Of a stretch of 64,000 nucleotides of DNA, positions 26,306 through 35,500 are shown one piece after another (the stretch's first letter is position 1; every line of letters starts with the position of its first letter). The notes beneath the pieces are model-generated. The model did no database searches and was not told the DNA's origin. It saw only the letters and a list, made by a program, of their open reading frames with translations. The stretch comes from Stereum hirsutum FP-91666 SS1. Lineage: Eukaryota > Basidiomycota > Agaricomycetes > Russulales > Stereaceae. The stretch lies in assembly GCF_000264905.1 (NCBI RefSeq), contig NW_006763135.1, positions 2,455,428 to 2,519,427 on the forward strand. The letters are read 5' to 3'. Position numbers and translations under genes: made by a program.

Positions 26306-26724
26306 ATGAGCTCACCAAAGGCCCCTGTAACACGACCGCCACCTCCAGCAGATGCTCAAGGGTTCTTGCCTTCGCTTCATTCCCCGCACTTCCCTCTGAC
26401 ATTCCTTCCACCCTCTACAGTGGTGTCCTCATCAAACTGGTACTTTTCAGCGCATCACTTGGAATTGTTCCAATATCATCATACTTTCTCACCGACAAAT
26501 ATTTGTGGAATGGTACGTTTGGTGCTTACATTTCGTGTCCCCGGGCTCACGTCCATTCGCTGCCTCTCTGTGCAGGCAACTCGACCTACTCTGCAATCAC
26601 GGCCATTGTAGCTGCAAATATCGTGCTTGTGGCTTACATTGTGCTGTCGCTATTGGAGGACAAGCAAGAACGAGAAGGAGCAAAGGTCTCGGAGAAAGCT
26701 GGCGAGTCAAGAAAGGAACGATAG
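26306..26724 (+). CDS. VMA21: VMA21, V-ATPase assembly factor of the ER membrane
   Basis: Three exons, 26306-26361, 26421-26512 and 26576-26724, give 297 nt and 98 residues. Splicing yields DAQGGVLIKLVLFSASLG, a first membrane helix, then YFLTDKYLWNGNSTYSAI and a second helix AITAIVAANIVLVAYIVLSL. This two-helix hairpin is the VMA21 fold, which chaperones the V0 ring in the ER. The C-terminus ends RKER, with Lys at -3, resembling a dilysine retrieval signal. The Pro-rich N-terminus is typical. The first intron overlaps an open frame that hides the gene from naive reading. Confidence 0.92.
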
Positions 26725-26926
26725 GTTTGTGCTTGGGTTTGGGTCATTTTCGTCCCTCTAACTGCGTTTGCTGCATCTACTGCTCACTCAAAATTACATC
26801 GCCTGTATATCTATATAATTGGTGCGTTTGCCTATCTCTCTGCCTCGCCACGTTTGCTCAAGCGGGAACTTGTGCTTTTAGTGCTATCGTGGATATCTTC
26901 GTCACTATGCAAACACATTCTGCATG

Positions 26927-27685
26927 CTAGTTGATTATCTTCTGGTAACACGCCACGTCTAACCACCTATCAAACTTCCACCCCACTTCCCTCTGTACGC
27001 CATACTTCTCCCACCCAAATTTCTCCCAGAACCGACACGACGGGACGTTTTCCGTGCACACGTATGCTACGATCAGGGTTCAGGTCAGTTCTCTTCAGCA
27101 TCTCCTTTGTAATGTGAACTCGCAGACAAGAAGACGGAAAGGTTGTGTCGAAAGGGCTCAAGAGGGAGAGGGAGATTCAGACGCACCGAAGATGGCGTGT
27201 ATGTCCTTTTTACGCGCTTCCTCCAATATGGCTTCATACAGTATCTTTCCAAGACCTCGACCACGGAAGTCCTTGTGCAAGTACAAACTTATTTCCGCTG
27301 ACCTGTAAAATCAACCAGCAAATCAGGTAATGATCACCATGTCCGTTATTCCTGCTTGCAGTTGCATTCGAGCCACGTACTTCCGATACCCGGCCTTTGC
27401 TATCAATGCCCCCAACGAACAGAATCCCACCGTTCTCTCTCCGTCGTCGCCTCTATCTTCACCTCTGTCGGCGTCGCGATGTACAGCCACGAGAACGGGA
27501 TACCCGCCAGCCTGCGTCGTTTCGAGCCATTTCAGTCTATCCGCTTCCGTGACGGGATCGTAGTTGAACAGAGAGGAAGTGTGGATGATCTCGTGGTTGT
27601 AGATCTCCGTCAGGGCGGGTATGTCGCGTGGTGTTGCGGGGCGGAGTGATATTGAGGCTGATGCAGTGGATGGGAGGGAAGTCAT
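26927..27685 (-). CDS. GNAT N-acetyltransferase, phosphinothricin-acetyltransferase-like
   Basis: The start at 27683-27685 gives MTSLPSTASASISLRPATPR, then IPALTEIYNHEIIHTSSLF and YPVLVAV. The second exon carries ISLYLHKDFRGRGLGKILYE near 27235-27300, which includes the acetyl-CoA loop (R-G-x-G-L-G), and the third GWEKYGVQREVGWKFDRWLDV before a TAG at 26927-26929. This whole order (IYNH, RGRGLG, VGxKFxRWLDV) is that of the PAT/YwnH group, which acetylates small amines such as amino-acid analogues. The natural substrate is unknown. The frame is open upstream to 27796, but the chosen ATG begins just ahead of the domain. Confidence 0.83.
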
Positions 27686-28260
27686 GACTTTAGATATTGT
27701 AGAGACGAATGACGTGGGAGGCGGGGAGTAGTGTAAAGATCTGGCTGATGAAATCTCGGGGGTCGTTTGAACGTGTGCAGAAGCAAAGGCGATCATCGCG
27801 AACAGGGGCTCGGATGACTCGACCTTTTGAATACCTGCTGGTTTGTCTTGCGAGCCTGCGGCTTCGATGACTTATCCGATAACAGGATACAATCGCCTCG
27901 GCGAACATAAGTAACATCTGCTCCCTCGTCCCTCTGTTGACCTCAGGCGATTGGTTCCCGCAAATTCAAGTGGCTCGGACGAGTGAAACAGTTGAGATGC
28001 GTGTATTCGCATTGTAAATGACAGAGACCAAGTGAGTAAGTGATAGTAACATGCATGTGAATACGTAGACAGAGACAGATGGTACAGGTACAACTAGGAT
28101 ATAAAGACGGCATATCTATGAGAACAACAAAGCAATGCAAGTATGGGAACAAGTGAGAGGGGATGAAGTAGATGTGCGGTGTGATGAGGATGCTAGACCG
28201 TTAAAGTATATGACGATACCCTCATCCTGATAAATAGACAGATGGTATGCGACGACACGT
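27686..28260. other. 575 bp between the GNAT gene and RNR2
   Basis: Upstream of the GNAT gene and downstream of RNR2, both on the minus strand. Only short open frames without family likeness. I see no RNA gene. Probably the GNAT promoter plus the RNR2 3' UTR. Confidence 0.5.
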
Positions 28261-29840
28261 CTAGAAGTCTTCATCAAGCGTGCTACAAACGTTCATATTC
28301 GTCAGCAAAAATATCGAGAGAACATTAGCGACAGACTCACAAAGACTTCGAACCCTCAGCAGCAGGGCCCGACGTCGCCCCCGACGCCGAAGCAGCGACA
28401 CCGGCCTTCGCGTAGTCCGACACTCGCTTCTCGAAGAAGTTTGTCTTGCCTTGGAGTGAGATCATGTCCATGAAGTCGAAGGGGTTCGTCGAGTTGTAGT
28501 GCTTGTTACCGCCGAGAGCGAGGAGCAGACGGTCGGCAACAAACTCGATGTATTGGCGCATAAGCTTAGAGTTCATGCCGATGAGGGCACATGGGAGGGC
28601 ATCTGCGAGAGAAAGGACATGAGCGACGTTGAAATGAGATGAAAGTGAAAGTGACGATGAAGAGTAAGAAGACATACCAGTCAAGAACTCCTGTTCGATC
28701 TGAACAGCGTCGGTGATGATCCTGAGGACGGTATCGGGGTGAGGACGCTTCTTCAGGTGACTGAAGAGCAGGCAAGCGAAATCGGTGTGCATGCCCTCGT
28801 CCCTCGTGATAAGCTCATTGGAGAACGTAAGACCAGGCATTAACCCCCTCTTCTTCAACCAAAAGATCGACGCGAACGAGCCAGAGAAGAAGATACCCTC
28901 GACGGCCGCGAACGCTACGAGACGCTCAGCGAAAGTCGCCCTTTTGTCTGAGATCCACTTGAGTGCCCAGTCCGCCTTCCTCTTAACACATGGAATAGTC
29001 TCGACGGCATCGAAGAGGTAGTCGCGCTCTTTGGGATCTTTGATGTACGTGTCGATGAGAAGGGAGTAGGTCTCGGAGTGGATGTTCTCCATCATGATCT
29101 GGAAACCGTAAAAGCAGCGAGCCTCGGCGGCTTGGACCTCGTTGGAGAAACGCTCGACGAGATTTTCGTTGACAATACCGTCCGAGGCGGCAAAGAAGGC
29201 AAGGACGTGGGAGATGAAGTGGCGTTCGTTGTCGTTCAGACGGTTGTTCCAGTCGTGGAGGTCCTTAGAAAGATCCATCTCCTCGGCAGTCCAGAAAGAA
29301 GCTTCGGCTTTCTTGTACATTTGCCAGATCTTGACGCAGTTATGCATACGTGAGTATGTGTCAAAGTATGATAGGGGAGTGGAACTGAGACTTACCTCAT
29401 GATATTGAATAGGGAAGAGGACGAAACGACGCTTAGACTCCATAAGAAGAGGCTCCATGCCTATTCGAGCGCGTCGTTGTCAATATAGTGAGAGAGAATG
29501 GAAGCAAGAAGCGTACTCACGTTCAGGAAGATCAACATCACCAATAAATCTCTTGCGCCAATCCTCAACATCATCCTCCTCGGCGGGAGCGACCTGGAGC
29601 TCATCTCCTTGCGACTCCGGTGAACGAGAGCGACGAGCATCATCGATGATGGGCTTCTTCGCGGCTGATGCATCGAGGGAGAGGGACTTGAACGCAGCGG
29701 CAGCCTGAGCAAACAGTAAAACGCGTTAAATGGTATTAATGTCGATACGCGACGCGACGAAGAGCGCGAACCTTCTTGCTAGGAGTAGGCTCGAGGTCAG
29801 CCAGATGGCGAGCAGCGATGACAGGGGAAGTGGAGGCCAT
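28261..29840 (-). CDS. RNR2: Ribonucleotide reductase small subunit R2
   Basis: Six exons: 29772-29840, 29521-29704, 29396-29460, 28678-29329, 28341-28602 and 28261-28282, in total 1254 nt and 417 residues. The diiron ligands are all visible: Asp in FAASDG, Glu and His in [10 protein letters not shown], Glu in [11 protein letters not shown], Glu and His in [11 protein letters not shown]. The radical Tyr is the last residue of MENIHSETY. The C-terminus FTLDEDF is the tail that docks to the large subunit; it is created only by splicing the 22 nt last exon. The enzyme supplies dNTPs for DNA synthesis. An AACGCGTT palindrome lies in intron 1 (29720-29727). A second R2 gene lies head to head. Confidence 0.96.
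29720..29727. promoter_or_regulatory. MCB-like palindrome AACGCGTT in RNR2 intron 1
   Basis: Exact ACGCGT core in the first intron, about 115 bp inside the start codon. The same intron also holds ACGCGACGCGACG at 29747-29759. The MCB core is known to control S-phase genes in yeasts; function in this intron is inference. Confidence 0.4.
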
Positions 29841-30337
29841 TGCCAGCAAAGATATCGCGATTGTAGAGGGGGTAGTGGGGGATGAGGCGTGCGATCGATG
29901 TGGTCGGGGGAATAGAGAGGCAGAGGGAGGAGGGCCGGCTCTTATGCTCGCGAGCGTGGGAAGACTTTCAACATCGCAGGTCAGGCCTGGTCAGGCGCGT
30001 TCAACGGCGCGTCGCGTCGCGTTCAACATCAAAATCACGTTCGCGTCTCGGGCGTCTCATCCGATCGGCTCGGTAATCTTATCAGATAGATGCTGTCATA
30101 GCTCCCCGTAGATTAGATCACCGCTTTCCATCGCTCCTCCTCGGTCGATAATTTTCGGCTTGCAGCAGGCTGCTTGTTGTTATTCACGTCCATCTCTTCC
30201 CACCTCTTTGCGACGATCTCAGTCAATTATTTATGTCCGAGCAAACCTTGTTAACAAAGGTTCCGTCCAATTTCCAGAAAAATCCAGGACGACCGAAACT
30301 GACTCAAAAATTTCACCCATTCTTTCTACTCCAGGTT
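29841..30337. promoter_or_regulatory. Shared promoter region of the two R2 genes with CGCGT repeats
   Basis: 497 bp between the two start codons. It has a cluster at 29994-30027: GGCGCGTTCAAC followed by GGCGCGTCGCGTCGCG and again GTTCAAC. The block TTCAACATC occurs at about 29968 and 30022. In yeasts ACGCGT elements bind the MBF factor and time RNR genes to S phase; these CGCGT repeats are only similar, and their role is inferred. Confidence 0.45.
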
Positions 30338-31671
30338 ATGAATACGATGTCCTTAGACACCGACGATTCATGCACAGTTATCAATAAGAGCCAGGCTCTT
30401 CCATCTCTACCGCAGACACGGTTTGTGGGCGAGGTTGATTTACCAGAAGGTGAAAACGTAGTGAATGTGCAGTTTGCGCAATCGCTGATCGTGAACTGCT
30501 TACACAGAGAGGGAGCCATTACTCATCGAATCGAAGAGGCGTTTTGTCCTCTTTCCTATCCAATATCATGAGGTTGCCCACTATGCATTCATACCGTGAT
30601 TCAAAGATGTTGACCAGTCTCTTTAGATCTGGCGAATGTACAAGAAGGCCGAGGCATCCTTTTGGACCGCCGAAGAAATCGACATGTCCAAAGACCTCAT
30701 GGATTGGAATCATCGTCTCAACGACAACGAACGATATTTCATCTCTCACATCCTCGCATTTTTCGCAGCCTCGGATGGCATCGTGAACGAAAATCTAGTC
30801 GAGCGTTTTTCGAACGAAGTCCAAGCTGCAGAGGCTCGCTGCTTTTATGGATTTCAAATCATGATGGAGAACATACATTCTGAGACCTACTCCCAGCTCA
30901 TCAACTCGTACATCGCCGATCCCGAGGAACGAGAGTTCCTCTTCGACGCTATCGAGACCATCCCTTGCGTCAAGCGCAAAGCGGATTGGGCTTTGCGGTG
31001 GATAGAAGACCGGAGGTCGAGTTTCGCGGAGAGACTTGTAGCTTTCGCGGCCGTGGAGGGCATTTTCTTCTCCGGCTCCTTCGCGTCGATCTTTTGGCTG
31101 AAAAAGCGGGGCTTGATGCCGGGGCTGACCTTCTCCAATGAGCTTATTAGCAGAGACGAGGGCATGCACACAGACTTTGCATGCCTTCTGTTCGGCCATT
31201 TGAAGAGACGACCGCATCCTGAGGTGGTTTCGATCATCATATCTGAGGCCGTCGCAATCGAGCAAGAATTCCTCACAGGTACTCCCGTCCAAGCAAAACT
31301 TGTCTTGGTTGGTGACCTTACTTCAACTTTACCCTCTCGTAGATGCCCTACCAGTCGGCCTCATAGGAATGAATGCCGCGCTGATGTGTCAATATATCGA
31401 GTTTGTCGCAGACCGCCTCCTCGTCGCCCTCGGAAATCCGAAACATTATCACGTAAACAATCCGTTCGACTTCATGGACATGATATCTCTCGAGGGAAAG
31501 ACTAACTTCTTCGAGAAACGAGTGTCTGACTACGCCAAAGCTGGTGTCAAACCCACGGACACCCAAGGCCCGTCCGCTCAATCTCGAGTCTTGTGGGCCT
31601 GTTTCTTTTTGTTCCATTATCCCGCCACTCTTCTGACCTGTTTATTTAGCTCCACAGATGAAGAATTTTGA
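30338..31671 (+). CDS. Second ribonucleotide reductase small subunit (R2 paralogue)
   Basis: Five exons: 30338-30449, 30508-30572, 30627-31278, 31343-31592 and 31650-31671, 1101 nt and 366 residues from the ATG at 30338 (an alternative ATG lies at 30347). It retains all iron ligands and the radical Tyr: [38 protein letters not shown]. The C-terminal tail is FSTDEEF instead of FTLDEDF and again comes from a 22 nt exon. The N-terminus is shorter and unrelated to RNR2. Three internal exon lengths (65, 652 and 22 nt) equal those of RNR2. Unlike yeast Rnr4 it has not lost metal ligands, so it should be able to form its own radical. It could be a damage- or stage-specific subunit; that is inference. 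Confidence 0.9.
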
Positions 31672-32596
31672 TCGCATGATATGCTCTGCGTCGGCTTACT
31701 CATGACCTGTCATATCTTAACTCTATCTTCGGGCGTCGCTGTCACGCGATCTGCTTTGTCTTACGGTCCTCAGCACTCCTTACCGAATAATCTTACCATA
31801 GCTCCAGCTCCAGATAACAACCTCGTCATGATCTCGTCAGACGTATGGAATGATGTACAACTTACCAACCACCCCTCTGTTCAATTCATCCTTACTGTAT
31901 TCTACTATATTGCTCTACCTACCATACAAATGCGCCTTCTTCGGGGATTCATAATGTTATCTTATTTACCCCGCAATCCCCGTTCATCTCACCTCACCTC
32001 ATTAGCCCTCTTTTGAGCGTAGGCTAGCCGTCTTACGACCGTGTAATACAGGTCCCGACACCGTCGTTCAAACCTTTTTTGGAGGGTGCGGCTGGGTGCG
32101 GCTTTCAAGATGCCAGGACAAAGTTACGGCACTGATTGTCGTCGGCACGAAACTCCGCGTTATGGACATATACTTATTTGTCAGATGTGTGGATTTTAAA
32201 TTCGACTTCGACGGCTGCTTTCTACCTTTGCTGGACGTAATATTCGCCTCCGGAAATTTTTACTCTGGTAACAGACTGCAGGTAAGGTAAGGTAAGGTAA
32301 GGTAATCAGTGCAGTGTCGCCGACTCGGAGTGAATGAACATTCTCGAGGCGGCACCGGTCGACAATTTGAACACCGCGTCCACACGTGGTCGCCGTGCCG
32401 CTGGTGCGGGCCGTCGCCCTTCTTAGTTCTTAACTTCTTTGTTCTCGAGCCACTGCATCCTTCTCGTTTCTCGTTCTCTTCCTGCTTCTTTCTTCCGATT
32501 GCCTCATCGATCTGGTAGCTGCTCTGTCCTGGCCTTTTCCACGTCTCATCTGAACCATCTCTCGCCCGTGTCATTCGGCCTAGAGATTTTCTTCTC
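31672..32596. other. 925 bp upstream of Dicer, with a GGTAA tandem repeat
   Basis: No gene is supported between the R2 paralogue and Dicer. The stretch holds GGGTGCGGCT twice at about 32085-32105 and five GGTAA units at 32281-32305. The last 120 bp before the Dicer ATG are pyrimidine-rich, as expected before a fungal start. Confidence 0.5.
32281..32305. repeat. (GGTAA)5 microsatellite
   Basis: Five perfect pentanucleotide units, read directly, about 290 bp upstream of the Dicer start. Confidence 0.95.
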
Positions 32597-35500
32597 ATGC
32601 TCAAATTATGGAAACAGGCTTGGAGAAGGGAAGACTCGAGCGTGATTCGTCAACCGGATCCTGGGCAGGACGACGACCAGAGTGTTCATCCAAACGGATC
32701 TGGCACTGAAGAGTCTACTTCAGCCTCTCCATTGCCAGCATCCGTACCAGGTGATATCAACTCTGTCGCTGTCTCTTCCGAGGCTGTTGTCGAAGGGCCT
32801 ACAGCCACCAAACGCCACACGAGCGATGTCTCGGATGACACCAGTATGGGCGATGGGCCTGCGCCCAAGAGGTACAAACAGAGTGTGGACGTCGTGGAAG
32901 ATGCTGATGGTGCCGATGATGCGCCTGAGATCGAAGACACTATTCGCAATCATCTGCCTGAGATATTTGGCACTGAGGAGGCTCATGATACAGGAGTCGC
33001 TATCTGTTCGCCTCAAGACATCCTGAATGAGGCTAAATGTGGCAATGGTAAGCGGCTTTTCCTTGACGTTTCTTAATGTAACCAAGTACTGAATGGATGC
33101 AAAAAGTGATTGCTCTGCTGCGTAACTACCACGGTAAGACCGTCCACATTTTCAGACCGTAGTGACGCGAACTCATCGGACATCTATGCAGACGTACTCT
33201 CGTTGACACGAGACCATTTGGAATGGGCTCTGGGCTATGCTAAGTCATCTCAGACTTCTCGCATCGCCCTATTCCTAGTCGAGTATGCTTCTACGTTGCC
33301 CTGCGCAAAGCCGATCGGTGCGGCTAACCTTATGCTCACAGAGGAGAGTCGCTCGAAACGCAGCCTCATGTCTACGCTCGGAGTCTAGCTGCTAGCACCA
33401 ACCTTCGGATAGAAAGTTACTCTTCTTCTGGAGACGAAGACACACAAGCTTCGAACACCTGGCAAGATGCTCTAACCCTCGATGTTCTCGTTCTCTCTCC
33501 CATGGTAAGTGGCCTTTCCCATTCCACTCGCTCGTGTCGGGCGCTGATGGTGTTTTCTCTTTGATAGCACCTTCTCGAGCTCCTTCGTACCGGCATCGTG
33601 GACCTCGCTCAGCTTCACACAATATACCTTCGGGATGCCCGCCCAATCAAGGACAACGATTTACACCCTATGAACCGCGTCATGGCAGAGTTTTACATGC
33701 CAGCCGAAGAGAACCTTCGTCCTCGAATAGTGGCATGCCTCCCAGAACACCTTCCATTCGATGCTCGTATGCTGAAGCTGGAGCAAATACTTTGCAGCAA
33801 AGTTTGTGGTGTTTCAGATGACATACGCGAATATATCCTCGCGATGCCTGATCGACCTACAGAGCTCGTCGTCTTCTACGAGCGGGCTTCCAAGTATTCA
33901 TACACCCTTCTATACAGGCAATTACGGAATATAGACCCAGAGGAGTCCATCTTCCCTCGTCTGTTCTCAGCCGCACGCCACACTTTAGTCGAGGTAGGTC
34001 CGGCCGCCTCGGATTTGGTGTGGCGCCGTGCTCTTCCGGAGATCGAGATGACATCTGCTGTCAACGACGACGATGAGGAAGAGGATGAGATATTGTCTCC
34101 AGAGGCGGAAGCTGCGTTGAGAATACGAGATACTATCAAGAATTGGGTATTTGCGATGCCAAACCTGGATCCGTCCTCGCGTGGGTTCAATGTCATGCCT
34201 AAGTTCTTAAAGCTCGTGCATGTTTTGAGGTCTTGCCGTGCGTACGGTGACGCTTTCAGAGGCATCGTCTTCGGTGAACACAGTAATCTTCTCAATATAT
34301 TTAAGTCACGCTGAACTTTATTCTAGTGCAGAGACGTGCGGTTGCACTCGTCATGGTGGATCTGCTTCGCACACTTGACATGGGATATCTACGTCCTCAT
34401 GCTCTGGTTGGCCATGGAAATTATGGCCCTCTACAATCAGAAGTGCGTTCACCGTTCTACGTGATACTCATGCGCTGATATCAACCTTTTCTCGAGCAGA
34501 CAGAAATCGTCCAAGCTTTCGGAATGGGAACGTACAACTTGCTCATCGCTACAAAGTGTGGTGAGGACATCGATTTGCCTAGAGCATCACTTGTCGTTCG
34601 GTGATTCAAATCGATTAATCTCCTGTGCCACCCTCTGGTTAACAATATTTTACAGGTATGACTTGTTCGAAAGCCAAGTTTCCTACGGCTACAGCCGCGC
34701 ACGTACTCGGGGACGTGAAAGCCACCTTGTCCATATGATCCAGCGGGGCAATGACACTCATCGGCGGATGTTGACTCATCTCACGCAACTCAGTAGGCCT
34801 ATGCACTTGTGGGCCGAAAAAGTCGCGGCTGGTCCGGAGGGGGCTGTCCCACCAACGATATTGCACGAGACCCATGATCCATACCTGTCCGACAGTGAAG
34901 ATGAAGATGAGCCTGATAGTTACATCAAGGATCCCACCACGAGCGGGAGAATACGTCTTCAAGATGCTACTAGCGTCATTTACCAGGTCGCAGCGAGCGC
35001 GCGTGGAGTCACAACGGATGCGGTCGAGTACCAGCCGCTGTTTGGGTTCGAAGAGGTCGCTACTAATAGTGCCTATCCGCGCGTTGTTTGCACCGTAACG
35101 CTCCCTGAAGGACCCGCTATCAGAACGTTCCGTGGTGGTCCATCATCTTCGTTCTCGCAAGCTCGACGCACGGCATGCTTCGAGACCTGTTCCGGCCTTT
35201 TTCACGCAGGTCTTCTCGACTATCACTTTTTCCCTCAGCCTCCCCGTACTTCGTCTCCATACCGCAGACGTCCCGACGAATCTGATACCCTGGAACTTGA
35301 CGAGGTCGGGAGTGCTTCATCATTACCTCCTAAGGGTAGTGCTCATAACAAACAGAACGGGACGCGCTGTTATCCCCGGAAGCGTCCAGATTTTTGGACG
35401 AACTCTCTTCAGGCAGGCCTTACCCGCCTGTACCCCACGATCATCTCCGTAGAAATCAGCTCTTCATCATCGTCCGCCGCTGGAGCTCATGGGCCGATCG

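Noticed and set aside
29078..29353. Plus-strand open frame of 91 codons
   Set aside because: Antisense to the highly conserved RNR2 exon; the R2 codons explain it fully.
33110..33388. Apparent stop codons suggesting that Dicer is a pseudogene
   Set aside because: Two introns with normal GT-AG ends (33134-33191 and 33283-33341) remove the stops and restore frame and family order.
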